A stretch of DNA of 64,000 bases. Origin: Theropithecus gelada (lineage: Eukaryota > Chordata > Mammalia > Primates > Cercopithecidae). Both the position numbers and the translations under genes were made by a program. Of the stretch, positions 11,595-23,470 are shown one piece after another (the stretch's first letter is position 1; each line of letters opens with the position of its first letter). The notes below the pieces were generated by a model, which was not told the DNA's origin, ran no database searches, and saw nothing but the letters and a program-made list of their open reading frames with translations. The stretch is from NCBI RefSeq assembly GCF_003255815.1, contig NC_037682.1:49687131-49751130 (forward strand), read 5' to 3'.

Positions 11595-11712
11595 ATTTGT
11601 TTTGTTCTCTAGTGGGAAATCCTTCAGAATAGGGTTGGTATCCTCTTGCCTGTACTATCTACCACAGCCTGGCTGAACTCAATACTCAACACACTCTTAT
11701 GATTGATTGAAT
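11595..11712 (+). repeat. L2 LINE 3' end
   Basis: The order 'ttctctagtgggaaatcc', 'cttgcctgtactatctacc', 'ctggctgaactcaatac' and 'attgattgaatg' matches a decayed L2 3' terminus. Confidence 0.6.
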
Positions 11713-12555
11713 GTAACAAACACCTGTGTGCTTTTCCAGCTTACACATCACCTTTTCAAACCTTACTTCATTTGACCTTTCACTATAGCCAGGAGAATCA
11801 AGAAAGGTTGACTGAAAGTTGAACTCAGCTGGGATGCTGAGATGGCAGATCTTTCTCTCTGTCTTCATGTAGTCTAGGGCTACTCTCTCCATGCGGCCTC
11901 TCCACTTGCTTTCTCCTAGTAGACGTTCCAGCAGGCAGCAAGACTTCTTAAATGGCAACTCAAGGTTCCTAAAAGGGCAAATATGGCCAGATATTCTTAA
12001 AGCTTAGGCCCAGATTTGGCACAATATAATGCTGTATTCTATTGGTTAAAGTGAGTCACAGGCCAACTCAGTTTCGATGTGGGAGGAGACTATATCAGGA
12101 CATAAATACGGAAATATGTGATTCATTGAGATCATCTGATCTTTGAACACCACCTACTACAATTTGTGATCAATTTCTTGGGAACAAGGCTCTCAGTACT
12201 GTGGCTACTCTCATAATTTCCTGGCTGATGAGAATAACGGCCAGGTGATAAAATCAATAACATAAGATTCTTCATCCTGGGTTATCCAAGATTTTAGAGA
12301 GAGGGGCCAATACTTCTCAGAAGGATTCTGTTAAATGAAGGTGATGCTCTGGAGTCCTTCAAATGAAGATGAAAATGACCCTGGGCCTACCCTGGGCCTA
12401 CCAAATAGTAGGCCACATTGCCCCTTATACATAGCATATTTAAAAGCACAAGTAGAGATAAGTTAGTGGCAGACTAGGGTCTGCCTAAGCCTGTTCTTAT
12501 GGTCCTCCAGTTAGTCCCAAAGCAGCGACTAATAGAGGCATGTGGTATACAAAGA
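11713..12555. other. unannotated unique sequence
   Basis: No repeat or gene is recognised. A short direct duplication of 'cctgggcctac' lies at 12380-12402. Confidence 0.4.
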
Positions 12556-12640
12556 ACAGGAGCATTTCAGTGATGCAGACCTGGGTTTGGTTCCTTGTAT
12601 TGTCACTTAACAGTTGTGGGGGCTAAAGTCTCTGCTTCAG
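12556..12640 (+). repeat. MIR SINE fragment
   Basis: 'cagacctgggtttggttcc' and 'tgtcacttaacagttgtggg' are the MIR 5' core. The copy is interrupted at its 3' side by an Alu insertion. Confidence 0.6.
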
Positions 12641-12945
12641 GCTGGCTGTGGTGGTTCATGCATATAATCCCAGTGCTTTGGGAGGCCAAGGTGGGAGGAT
12701 CACTTGAGGCCAGGAGTTTGAGAACAGCTTAGACAACATAGCAAGATGCCATGTGTACAAAAAATAATTAAAATAATTATCCAGGTATGGTGGCACATGC
12801 CTGTAGTAGTAGCTACTCAGGAGGTTGAGGTGGGAGGATCACTTGAGCCCAGGAGTTTGAGCTTGCAGTGAGCTATGGTTGTGGTACTACACTCCAGGTT
12901 GGGCAACAGAGCAAGACCGTTTCTCTAAAAAATAAAAATAAAAAT
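12641..12945 (+). mobile_element. AluJ
   Basis: A full-length dimeric Alu with an A-rich linker and tail. The 14-bp target duplications 'agtctctgcttcag' (12627-12640) and 'agtccctgcttcag' (12946-12959) differ at one base. High divergence and the right-arm form 'gagcccaggagtttgagcttgcagtgagcta' suit AluJ. Confidence 0.92.
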
Positions 12946-12959
12946 AGTCCCTGCTTCAG

Positions 12960-13335
12960 AAGAGGGATTTCATAAACTTTATATTTTTTGATCATATATT
13001 TTTGTGCATTAACATAAAAAACAGCAAACGTTTAGAGAGACTACACAATGAGTCAGGTAATGTTCCAGTTGCCAGGAATGTTTTTACTTGATGACTGGAG
13101 AGTGTAGGGGGTGAAGGAGAGGAAGAAATAGAGGATTACTCATCTATCTATTTGTAGCTTTGGGAAGCTAGATAGATGGTGAAGTCATTCACTGTATTAA
13201 GAAAAACAGCAGAAGGAGAAAGTTTCTTCCCTCTTGTCGGATTTCCTGGTTACTATAATACCATCTCTGAAGCACTGAGGCCTTCCTTTGGAACTTAAAG
13301 TCCCAGTGCATAAGTGTATAAGTCAGCTGTCATTA
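12960..13335. other. unannotated sequence, possibly the decayed start of an MLT1 LTR
   Basis: This precedes a recognisable MaLR LTR end. The body of that LTR, if present, is too diverged for me to trace. Confidence 0.35.
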
Positions 13336-13440
13336 GGTAAGACTCACATTACATATGAGCAAAACTAAATTTTGTGTTTAGAAGCCACTGAGACTTTAGG
13401 CAGTTACTATGGTTGTACTTAGTGAAAGCTGACTAATACA
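13336..13440 (+). mobile_element. 3' end of the 5' LTR of an MLT1-type MaLR provirus
   Basis: 'aaattttgtgtttagaagccactgagactttagg' and the terminal 'gactaataca' are the end of an MLT1-type LTR. It is immediately followed by a primer-binding-site-like sequence, so it is the 5' LTR of a provirus and not a solo LTR. Confidence 0.7.
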
Positions 13441-13445
13441 GAAGT

Positions 13446-13463
13446 TGGTACCAGAAGTGGGGT
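13446..13463 (+). other. primer-binding site (tRNA-Leu-like) of the MaLR element
   Basis: 'tggtaccagaagtggggt' begins 5 bases after the LTR terminus. It resembles the complement of a tRNA-Leu 3' end, the primer class I expect for ERVL/MaLR elements. The tRNA assignment is from memory. Confidence 0.55.
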
Positions 13464-14770
13464 GTTGCCATAACAAAACAAAACAAAACAAAAACAACAA
13501 AATTATGTAGAATTAGCTTCAGAGTCAAGCAGTGGGTAGTGAGGAAACTATTATTGAATCTGATAACATTATGACTCACATTAGGAAATAGCTAAACATT
13601 TGTAAAACCATAAGATAACTTGCAAGACAGATAATTTATCTAATGAAGTAGTGGCTTTAGGTGGTAAGGTTGGCCAATGGGACGAGGCCTGTGTGACTTA
13701 GTTGTTCATAGAAGGATATGACAAGGTACTATAAAGAAGAGATGAGTTCAGAAGTACATGGCTAGTTTTAAAGCAAGAATAAAAAGAAAAAGAGAGAGTC
13801 TTGAACTTTCAGAATCTGTAGGATGTAACTGGTTCTTCTATCTAATATATAAAAGTTAAACTGGAAACCTGTCAAGCAACAAAAGCTTATTATATTATGG
13901 TCTCAAGGCAAAGATCAAATCAAGGATGCGACCTCCATGCTCTTTGTTAAAGCCTCTAATTTATTAAGGTGACCCCAGTACACTATTTAAATTGGACAAA
14001 ATAGTTCAAGGAAAGGAAAGAAAGGTTTTCTGTCTTATTAAAGTATAATAACTGTAAAGTCCTTCCAATTAGTTATAGAAAGAGATGCATGTCCAGAAAA
14101 GAATTCCAAGTGTGGCAGTTGGCATAAAAAGTTGGTTGGTGAAAAGGACAATAATGTTTTTGAGATAGTTTTACTTCCAAAGAGCCATTAGCCTGAATTA
14201 TGAGACTATGTCTGTTAAACACAGAAAATAACTTTAGGGCTGCTAAGTTTCTGTCACCCCAGCTCAAGGAGAAGATTTCTAATATTCTCTATACATGTAC
14301 TTAAAGAGAATAATGGAAAAAAAGGAATTACCAAAGTGTGAATCCAAGAGCCATGAAGAGAAATGTCTGTACCCATGAAGCAGATCTGATAGCTAAACAA
14401 AGAATATTCCCCACCCCAGGGTATGGGTTTACAATATTTGCCCAGCCAGATTTCAGAATAGCTATAGGCCAGTGACCACTTGATGTCTTCCATCTTTTCA
14501 TTCTTCTCCTTTACAAATGAGAGAGTTTATTGCAGCTTTCTTGGCCCTGTTCCACAAACATATGTTGCGTTTGAGAAAGAAAAGGTAACTGTTTTGTTTT
14601 AGTTTTGGTACATAGGTCTCTGGATCAAGAGGAGCCACATTTTTATCACATTTGGTATATAGATTGTTGTAAGAAGCTGGGCTTTTGATTTAATGTCATA
14701 TTTCTTTAGACTTCTGGCCTTCTCTTTTGGAGAGTAGGTAAATTTTATGTGCAAAAGAGAGGAAAGCAAA
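13464..14770 (+). mobile_element. MLT1-type MaLR internal region, non-coding and degenerate
   Basis: Placed between a 5' LTR end plus primer site and a 3' MLT1 LTR. The 14450-14720 part keeps the faint order of the MaLR internal 3' section, including the 'ttttgatttaatgtca' neighbourhood. No gag-, pol- or env-like open frame survives; MaLR elements characteristically lack recognisable pol and env. Confidence 0.55.
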
Positions 14771-15207
14771 GACTTACGAGAAAAACACATACTGTTTAAC
14801 TATGTGTCATTGCTTCCAACTTTTATTTCCTCCTTTCCAAGATTTGATATCCCTGCCTCTTGCCATGTAATTTGCAAAGCATCCCCATAGGAGGAGTAGC
14901 ATAGGTTCTGATCAGTGAAATGTGAGTAAAATTCTCGTATGTCCTTTGTGAAGAAAAGCTTTAAGACCCCTTGAATGTTTCCATTAGTTGTCTTGCTCTT
15001 TCTTCTTTGCCATGAAATCAAGATGAAGGATACTTTCCCAGTTTGGTTCCAGGACCAGAAAGCCATGTACAACTGAGCCCAGAATGTAGCTCATCTTCAG
15101 TCAACAGGTAATGTGAATAAGAAATAAGTCTTTGTTGATAAAAGGCTCTGAAATTTGGGGATTTTTGTTATTGCAGTCTTGCTTCAGTCATATACCTGAC
15201 TGATACA
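14771..15207 (+). mobile_element. MLT1 LTR (3' LTR of the MaLR element)
   Basis: The blocks 'tgccatgtaatttgcaaagc', 'aagaaaagctttaagacc', 'gccatgaaatcaag', 'ataagaaataagtctttgttg' and the terminal 'gactgataca' follow MLT1 LTR order. Divergence is high, consistent with an insertion older than the simian radiation. Confidence 0.75.
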
Positions 15208-15589
15208 TCTAGGTTTTGGACTAGTAGTCTCTTGGGACCCAGGATGGTCCTGTCTCAGGTCCCCTGAATTACATCTCTAGAGTTTTACTGAATAGTTTCT
15301 ACCTAATTTTCTTATTTATCAGAATTTACCTTCTGTCCTTCAGAAGCTGAAGGAAGTGAAAGGCACTGTTTTTCCGAAAGAAACAGGGATAATTTGACTA
15401 CAGACAATGTGTTACACTAGAGGAGTACATAAAGTACAATGGGAGTACTGCTAATGGAGTGACATAAAAACTGTATTTCACATGTGTATATGTATCTAGA
15501 TCTTTCTACCTGCCTTACATATTAACTCTAAAAAACTGAGAAATAGAAGAAAGTATACTATAAAGAAGAAGAATAATTCCCACTGCCCA
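15208..15589. other. unannotated sequence
   Basis: No gene is seen. The second half is A/T-rich and may be the degraded flank of the L1M block that follows. Confidence 0.35.
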
Positions 15590-17060
15590 ACACCATTATA
15601 TTTTAACCTTATGTTTAAATAATTACAACTTACAGAAAAATCACAAAAATAATACAACCTATTCTGTATACTGTTCTTTCAGATTCCATAAATATTTACA
15701 TTTCACCACATTATCATTCTCACTAAATATATCTGTGTGTATGTGTGTATATATATGTGTGTGTGTGTGTATATATATATAGGCACCTATTATTATTATT
15801 TTTCCCAAAGCAATTAAGAATGAGTTGGAGGCATAATCTTCCTTTATTCCTAAATACTTAAGGTTGTATTTCTTTTTCAAAAAAAGATAAACTCTTACAT
15901 ACCTAAACTTTATCAAAATTAGGAAATTAACATTAGTTCAATGCTATTTCCTGATGCATGGATCTTAATCAAATATCTCTAGTTGTCCCAATAATGTCTT
16001 TATGGCAAATGAATAAAAATCTACTCCAAGATCTAATCTAGAATCATGCATTGGATTTAGTTATCATATCTCTTTAGTTTATTTTCAATTGGGATGGTTA
16101 GCTCCTCATTCTTCTCTGTTTATTTATTTCATGACTTTGACATTGTTGAAGAGCACTGAACAGTATTTGTACACTGCCCCTAAATTTGGCTGTGACTTTG
16201 TTTCACATATGTGGATTCAAACTATGCAATTTTGGCATGAACATTGCAGAAGTAAGATTGCATCTTTCTCATTGCATCATATCAGCCACAGGATATGGAT
16301 TTGTCCCATTACTAAGGATGTTAACTTTAATTACTTAGCTAAGGTGGTATCTATAGGCTTATTCATGTATAGTTACTATTTTCCACCTTGAAATTAATAA
16401 GTAGTTTTTGAGAAGATACTTTGAGAATAAGTTTATATATTGTTTCTCATCAAAATTTTACCTGCTAGTTTTAACATATATTGATAATTCTTGCTTGAAT
16501 CACCTATTACTATGGTGGCCAAATAGTGGTTTTCTAATTTTATAATTTTGTATATATTCTTAGCTGACAACAAAAGTTCTTCCTACTGTAGGGAAGAATC
16601 TTCCCATTCTCTCCAATTGTCTTTATTTATTTATTTTCATTATGGGCTAATGGATTCTTATTTTATTCCATGAGTTATGATTTATTTTATTATTTATTCA
16701 GATCCTCAAATAGTCCTAGATTTGGCCAATGAGAGTTCCTTCAAGTTGATTTCTATGTCCTTTTGATATCTACCTATTACTTTTAGAGCACTTCCATACT
16801 GTTTGGGACAATATAATGCTCCAAACACAAATTATACTCATGCAGTTTCAGTCCTGAGATTAGGCATTTCTTCAGAGATTCCTGGTTACTTTCAGTGGGT
16901 CATGATATTTAGAGATCAAGATCTGGATACTAGGTGTTGTTATTGCTACCAAAGAAGTCATCACTTTAACATGTACTATTTAACACTTTGATGCTTCTCT
17001 TTGCATTTTTCCCATACATCGTTTTTGCACACTTAAAATTGTACCATGCTGAAATTTTAT
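15590..17060. mobile_element. old L1M fragment (non-ORF part)
   Basis: A long, colinear match by eye to a widespread mammalian L1M segment. Recognisable blocks are 'agttgtcccaataatgtc', 'tttggcatgaacattgcagaag', 'gcatcatatcagccacagga', 'ttaattacttagctaaggtg', 'cttgcttgaatcacctatt' and 'actatggtggccaaatagtgg'. I recall this as untranslated L1M sequence but am unsure of its position and strand. A 100-codon frame at 16089-16391 is spurious. Confidence 0.65.
15733..15781. repeat. (TG/TA)n microsatellite
   Basis: Alternating TG and TA dinucleotides inside the L1M block, likely expanded from its internal (T/A-rich) tract and length-variable. Confidence 0.85.
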
Positions 17061-17249
17061 TCTTGATTTTTTATTTAAAAGCATAATATGGGTATTTTCC
17101 TGGTTATCCCAAGAAACTTTCTAGATAATTAGACAATTTTCATGTGCGGATAATTCCAGAAATTATTATTTTTTTGCATTTTGCATAATTGAAATTGTTA
17201 TTTCTAGCTACTTTTGTAATTTGCCATAAGTAATAATGAATACTTTTAT

Positions 17250-17415
17250 TTTTAAAGTACTTTCACAAGCAGCCTTCATTTTAATTCCTACACCAGTCCT
17301 ATGAGCTAGACATTTTGGTGTCTTTTTACAGAGGAAGACCCTGGGACTGCTTGGCTCAGAGATGTTCTATGATGAGCCTCATCTTGGTGAAGTCAGAATG
17401 AAGCCCAGGTCCTCT
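17250..17415 (-). repeat. MIR/MIR3 SINE
   Basis: Antisense order: 'aaagtactttcacaagcagccttc', 'caccagtcctatgagctagac', 'tttttacagaggaag', then 'aagcccaggtcctctgg'. Confidence 0.65.
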
Positions 17416-17454
17416 GGTGGACTCACGTTGTTGGTCATCTGCTTGAGTGTATGT

Positions 17455-17590
17455 ATTTGTCTTCCTAACTTAATTCTAAGTTACTTGATGGCAGAGGCCA
17501 TGTTTTAATGTGCATTGGTGTCCTCACAATTTCAGTATACCACAGCTGCATAATAGATGTTTATCACTTGGTTCAGGAAAATGTCAACAA
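17455..17590 (+). repeat. L2 LINE 3' end
   Basis: 'taagttacttgatggcagaggcc' corresponds to the L2 'ctccatgagggcagggac' region and leads into 'cataatagatgtttatcac', the decayed L2 terminus. Confidence 0.65.
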
Positions 17591-18849
17591 AGTCTTCAGC
17601 CCAGGTTAATCCTTGGGAAGCTTTTTCACTGGGGGTTATTCTAAAAGAACATCTCTTTCTTTTGAGGACATTGGTGACAAGACTTCTTAATTATTGCTAT
17701 TCTTTGCAGGGAGTGCCATTAGCAAGAGAGAAAGAGAAGAATAATCTGTTTGGATAGGGAGGGGCAAACCCAATAAATTTGCCAGCTGCACTTGATATCT
17801 TAGCAGCAAAACAAGCCATCCCACACTACATTATAACTGCAACACAAGACAGAGGACACAGTCATAAACTATTCCATGGTAAGGATCCTGATCTGTAGCA
17901 GATTATAAACCCAGAGACCACATGGGGACAAATTTGTAATAAATGATATTGTTCCAACTAGGGACTGGTTCAGCTGGAAATTAAAAGCACAAAATCAAAA
18001 TTTCTCTATCCTTAGCCACTTCCTTGCAGACTTCCGAATCAGGAGGTTTTTTGATGTTGATTGTCTCCTTGCAGCTTTCAGTTGAGGACCCAGCCAAATT
18101 GTACCACTTGTGCTAATTATCCCTCTCCTGAGATTGCAAAGTTCTTAGTTAATCGGGAGTTAGTCCAAACTACTTGCTGAGTTTCCAAGGTGGCAGCTTT
18201 GTGCTGGGGACCTGGGCCAGTATAGACCTCAGCTGCCAAGGGGCCATCAGCATAAATTTTTCCTTCTGAGGCCATTTACCAGGAAAGGAAAGACCTTAGG
18301 GCTTTGAAGAAGGAGTAGAAGAAGGAGTAGAAAAAGGTGCTTCTGCAGAGAAAGAGAAGCCATCACCTCTACTGCATCCCCTAACACAGTAGATGGTTTC
18401 ACACAGTCCTGGCTTCTTCCACTTTGCTCTTCAGCATCTGAGCATTCATACCTCCAACATCTAAGGACTTATTAAGGCCCGTTTGTTCTGTTTAAGTGTT
18501 TCTCACACCTTGCTTTTTCTGTCTTCACTGCCATTGAATTTAGTTCACTTAGTCCTGAGGATCATTTATGTGACAAGAAGTAGAACTAGTAATGGAACCC
18601 AGAATTTAGGTACCAGGGTTTACATCTCTTGAAGGCTGGTGTGCATTTTATTTTTCCTTAGTTCATTAGTCTTATTGCAGTGAAGTTTTAGTAGGATTTA
18701 AAATTGTACAGAAAATACTGAGACAAAAAGTTTTTCATAAGCCACATTTCAGTTGGGCAGGCTTAAGGAAGAACTCCTGTCCTAATTATGGTTAGGGTCA
18801 TATTGCGATCATTGGTAAATTTTCTGTAGATCGTCATAGCAAACTGAAT
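17591..18849. other. unannotated unique sequence
   Basis: No gene or clear repeat is seen. A short tandem of 'gaagaaggagta' lies at about 18307-18332. Confidence 0.4.
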
Positions 18850-19345
18850 GAGGGATTGTGCTGAATCCTTTCCACTGCACCCCCCTCCACCCCCAAGCCT
18901 TTTAGCCTTCTTAATTTAGCTCTATGCCCCAGGAGGATGGCCTCTTTGGACAGCTCTACTCTGACTCCCTTGACCTCTGACTGTAGTTGAGTTTGACCAA
19001 TGGGAAGCTGCAGCAGGAAACTGGAATATGGCACCTGGCTCCTTCTCAGCCAGAGCACTGGGGATGGTGATATCCCTTTCTGGAGGCTATAGCTCCTATT
19101 AATGAGCCTCATTGACACCCTAGCTCCCTCCTTAGGCTCCTAAAACTAGTCCCTCTACTTGCTCCTTCAGGGCAGGGTGCTTGCAGTTCCCACTGTTGCT
19201 AGCCCTCGGGTGCTGTATCACCCCTTGCTGGTTTTCTGTATTTCTTTCCATACCTCTACAAATAGTCCTTCTGTGAAATTCTATTTTCCTATGTGTTTGG
19301 ATATGCCATCTCTTTCCTGCCAGGACTGTAATTGATTTAGGGGTT
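18850..19345 (+). repeat. unclassified old interspersed repeat (possibly L1M 3'UTR)
   Basis: 'ttgctagccctcgggtgctg', 'caccccttgctggttttc', 'ctctacaaatagtcc' and 'atatgccatctctttcctgcc' resemble in order a common mammalian repeat 3' region that I cannot name with certainty. The 94-codon minus frame here is not supported. Confidence 0.4.
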
Positions 19346-19469
19346 GAGCAAGTCACTCAAATCTGGTCATGTGGAGTAGAAATGCAAGGACAAGGATCAT
19401 CTGTAGCATGCTTGATTCTCATCAAATCCTGAGCTCTTAATATAAGGATTGAGAGCTTCAGCTCTGTAA

Positions 19470-20040
19470 AATAACAGTGTCACTGATGATAATAACAGGA
19501 CCAAACTTCTATGGTACTCCTACCATGGGCCAGACACTATGCTAACAATTTGCCGTGTATTAATTCATTTTAGCCTTACAACATCTTATAAGACAAGCAC
19601 CTTTTTTTTTTTCTTGAGACAGAGTCTTGCTTTGTTGCCCAGGCTGGAGTGTAATGGTGGCACAATCTCGGCTCACTGCAACTTCCGTCTCCTGGGTTCA
19701 AGTGATTCTCCTGCCTCAGTCTCCGAGTAGCTGGGATTACAGGCATGCGCCACCATGCTCTGCTAATTTTTTGTATTTTTAGTAGAGATAGGGTTTCGCC
19801 ATGTTGGACAGGCTGGCCTCAAACTGCTGACCTCGGGTGTTTCACCCGTCTTGACCTCCCAAAGTGCTGGGATTACAGGCACGGGCCATTGCACCCGGCC
19901 ACTAGTTTTTATTATTGTTTTGTAGGTGACTGAACCAAGATACACAGAAGTTAGGAATTCTGTTTAGGTTTCTACACCTTAATGTGTGAATCAAAACCAG
20001 GCAGCCTTGTTCCAGAGCCTGAGTTCTTAATTTTTACACA
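19470..20040 (-). repeat. MIR SINE, split by an Alu
   Basis: Antisense MIR pieces 19470-19601 ('ccatgggccagacactatgc', 'attaattcattttagccttac') and 19901-20040 ('gtgactgaaccaagatacacag', 'gccttgttccagagcctgag') join when the Alu is removed. Confidence 0.75.
19602..19900 (-). mobile_element. AluS
   Basis: A full-length antisense Alu: poly(T), 'gagacagagtcttgctttg', both arms, ending '...cattgcacccggcc'. It inserted into a MIR. No clear target duplication is visible. Confidence 0.93.
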
Positions 20041-20289
20041 ACATTTCTCCACAGGGACAGGAAGTCAGTACTAATGGACACATAATGAGAGTGCATTTAA
20101 TTGCTAAAATTATAGAATCATCTGAACATAACTTTTGAAGAAAAAAATCCATAATGTTGAAAAACTATTTTTAACTTTGGGATTTCTAACATAAATGCTA
20201 ACAACCAGTAGTGCCATTTTTAGTAACCAGCAATTTATTTAGGCAGATGGAGATGGATATTGTTCTCAGGTTTGAGTGTTAAATGCTAT

Positions 20290-20379
20290 TTAGACATCAC
20301 GGTGCTGTGAAAAGGACTCAAGAGACTTGGGTCCCACCATTCATTAGCTTGATGATTTTGAGCCAGTCCCTTATTCCCC
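20290..20379 (+). repeat. MIR SINE fragment
   Basis: 'actcaagagacttgggtccc' and 'cttgatgattttgagccagtcc' are the MIR sense core, cut off by the tandem duplication that follows. Confidence 0.5.
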
Positions 20380-20529
20380 TGGATCCTTGCTTGCCTCTCT
20401 CAGGTTCCCAGGTGTCTAGCCCACTTCTCTTATCTGATGTGCATGTTCTTCCCGTGGATCCTTGCTTGCCTCTGTCAGGTTCCCAGGTCTCTAGCCCATT
20501 CCTCTCACCTGATGTGCACGTTCTCTTGT
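20380..20529 (+). repeat. 75-bp direct tandem duplication (2 copies)
   Basis: Unit 1 is 20380-20454 and unit 2 is 20455-20529, each starting 'tggatccttgcttgcctct' and containing 'tcaggttcccaggt' and 'ctgatgtgca'. Identity is about 85-90%. The period is a multiple of three, so a chance open frame here (20283-20627) shows an internal 25-residue repeat; I see no reason to think it is translated. Confidence 0.92.
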
Positions 20530-22439
20530 GGTCATCCTCAACATGCTCACCACCCCCTCAACATCACCAACTATTATTTGTTTACTGGTTTTGGCTTAGA
20601 ACACTCAGACACTTACATTATCTATAATGTCTCAAACAAGGAGACGTTCTGCCTTGGTTTAAATACTTCCGGTGATTGGGATCTTGTTGCCTCCTCAGGG
20701 AGGTAGTCTCAAACAGTGGCCTGATCATCTTCAGGATAGGTAAAGCACCAGTGGGAAGTCCAGGCGACGAGGGTGGTATAGTCATTGTGGTTGAGAAGGA
20801 GGATGAAGAGGAGGTTTTAGTAGGTGAGGGTCTAGGAGGGTGAGAAGTGACAGGTGGAAGGATGGAAAGATGTGTTCCTGTAAAGTCTCCAGGAGACCCC
20901 TTTTGCAAGGAAAACTTGTTACTGGCAGGGGTTTTCTGATTTCCTGGCTCACTTTCTGAACTTTCTCTTCCTTTACCCCTCCATGGCTTTGTGGATGCTG
21001 TGTAGGCTGTCTAAAAAGGCCTTACCTGTTCAGTGAAACCCTCAAGGACAGATGAAATTTGTGATGCCTACGAATTTAACCAGAGGTGATTTTTCTCCCT
21101 CCCTCCAGACTTCTGTGATGTTCTGTTTGGACCTTGTTCATAGCACTTGTATTATGCCTTGTGCCATTATCATTTGTATACACACTGAATGTCCCCACTA
21201 GGTTTGAATTCTTTGTGTCTGATTTACAGACACATGTACTGGGCCTTGAAGTCTTTGCCAGATAGACGGATGGGTCTACAAAACTCATTTCTAATGTTTA
21301 ATGCACATGCTCTCTGTCTCTCTCTCTGTCTCATGCCATTTACACACTCATATGCACAAGCGTGACATTTAAAATACCTAGGATGGAATATCTATTAGAG
21401 GACCTCTGTAATCAGGAAATCAGCCTTAGCATTCAGCCTTAAGAGATATTAAAAGATGTCTTGGCAAACAACAGAGAACAGAGATACATTTTTACCTACA
21501 AACTTGTATACTTCATATGACATTTTAATCCTAGATCCATATTAACTCTCAGGTCCAGTGATGATGCCATCCAGTGTCAAAGGCAGCAGTCATTTCCAAA
21601 ATGACCCTGTTGCCTCCAATCCTGATGATTACTGGTTTCATATCCCCCACCTAGGCCTTGTCCTGCTTGCCAGCCTTTGTCAGAGTATACCCACCTCCAT
21701 GGTTGAAATGGCCAGAGGATAAATAGCCACTTTTAAAAACGATGACTCTTTCTATTCTGTAGAAAGTGTAAAATTAATGCAAGCAAAGAAAATATTGGAG
21801 TTTCAGGGGGTGGAGTCTAGCACTGGGGTGTGGTATTTCACCTTAACAGCAGATACCAACTTTTGAGTTATCTTTTTTTGGCTGCACTCTGGGGAAGAGA
21901 AGCCCAGCACCTGACAAACTTACAACTGTGAGAGGCAAAATAAAAGGTGGAATGTTTGTGCAAATCTCGGTGTCACACCCAGCCCACACCTGGAAATTTA
22001 TCTGTACTTGATAAGCACAGAATTTTTGTTGCAACAATATCTTTTGGGTTAAACGTGATCTCTCTCTTCTTCTTTAGGTAATTGTTACTTTTTCTCTTTT
22101 GGAACACCCATAAAAAGGAAGAGTAAATCTGCAAAGCCTGGAGGGTGAAAATAGTTCAGAGACTAAGGCTGGGACCTAGTAAGTCACTGGCAGCCGAATG
22201 AGACTTAGGAGGGGAAGGCCCTTGATGGGTCTAGGACAGACAAAGGGAATGGAGTCATGTATTTTGCTGGTAGGGATCAGAACTGGAGTTAAGGACTGAA
22301 TGCTAAGTCTAGAGAGCTCTGGAGTCTGCCAAGAAACCCCATGGGAGAGAGCTGGGGAAACTGGGGTGGCTTGAACAAGTTTATCTGACTTTGTAAGTAA
22401 TTATACACTTGTTTGTGGGCTTATTGGGTTAGATACTGA
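20530..22439. other. unannotated unique sequence
   Basis: No gene is supported. A short CT-rich tract lies at 21307-21330. A block at about 20620-20720 may be part of an old repeat I cannot name. Confidence 0.4.
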
Positions 22440-22575
22440 TTTCTCACTGGACTGTAAGAACCAGGAGGGCAAGACTATCTGATTTAGTTTGTCTTTATGT
22501 CCCCAGAACCAAGCTTTTGCTACTGGGATGCAGTAGATTCACCGTAACTATTCACATACTAAATAAATGAATCTG
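22440..22575 (+). repeat. L2 LINE 3' end
   Basis: 'ggactgtaagaaccaggaggg', 'gtttgtctttatgtccccag' and terminal 'ctaaataaatgaatctg' follow the L2 3' end order. Confidence 0.75.
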
Positions 22576-23218
22576 TTTCCTAACCACATCCTTGCCTCAA
22601 CCTTTGCTCAGCCTTCAACCTGTCCCAGTGGCCTCTTCTGCCTGAGCCTGCATTCTCTCTCTGCTGATCCACACTTACCCTGCAGGGACCCACCTCTCCC
22701 TTGCCCTGCCCCTCCTTAGGGGTGGGGAAGGTCATTGTGCAGGGGCCAGGCATCAGTGTCAGACCTCTCTGGGAGGAGGGCATTGGCCCCTCCTCTTGGA
22801 ATCATTTCATCAGCATCATGACTTTTTTTTTTTTTTCCTGGAGCCCAGGGAGGGGTGCAGTGCAGGACTGCGCTTGCAGAGCTCCAGCGGGCCTCTCCTT
22901 TCCCTCAGGTCCTCAGGTGCGAAATCAGAGGAGCTGACAGTCATCTGCTTATCAGGCGGCTTTGTGCCTTTAAGGGGAGCTGAGTGGCATGTACGTGGGT
23001 CTCTGAAAGGCAGGAGGAATCTGCAAGATGTGCAACCCAGTCCTCTAGAGAGCTGGGGGCTTCCTTCCTGCCCCACCAAGGCCACCGTGTGGAAATGGGA
23101 AGTCTCAACCCCGAAGACTCAGCTAACAAAAAGCGACTCTCATAGGTTTGCAAACAGCCTCAGCGTTTCTACTTAAGTCTTAGTGATCAAGAAAGAGAAT
23201 TCAGGTCATTTGTGACTT
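22576..23218. other. GC-richer unique stretch
   Basis: Local GC is clearly higher than in its neighbours, with a T-run at about 22821-22836. Several overlapping open frames (up to 126 codons at 22796-23176) run through the T-run and have no recognised domain. It is CpG-poor, so not a CpG-island promoter. Confidence 0.35.
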
Positions 23219-23470
23219 CAAATAATAATAATAATAATAATAGTGATTATAGCTAACATTTATTGAGAGCTCACTCCAGGCCAACCACTTCATGGATTAA
23301 CTCATTCCTTTCAACTTGGGAGGAGCACTATGATTGAGCCCCTTTTCAGGTGAGAAAAAGAGGCACAGATCACAGCTTGTTGGGTCACACAGCTACTAAT
23401 TAGCAACAGAATCAGAATTTGAGCCCCAGGAGTTGAATCCTGGCCTACCAGGTTTAATGAGTTTATTCTG
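23219..23470 (-). repeat. MIR SINE, near full length
   Basis: An (AAT)n run at 23219-23242 is followed by 'tagctaacatttattgagagctcactccaggccaaccac', 'cttttcaggtgagaaaaagagg', 'ggtcacacagctactaattagcaac' and 'atttgagccccagg'. This is an essentially complete antisense MIR. Confidence 0.88.

Noticed and set aside
16089..16391. 100-codon open frame (+)
   Set aside because: Lies within the untranslated-type L1M segment.
22600..23170. CpG-island promoter
   Set aside because: GC is raised but CpG is still depleted, and no exon follows.
22796..23176. 126-codon open frame (+)
   Set aside because: Its N-terminus is translated poly(T) (a run of Phe). Competing frames overlap on both strands in GC-richer DNA, where stops are rarer.
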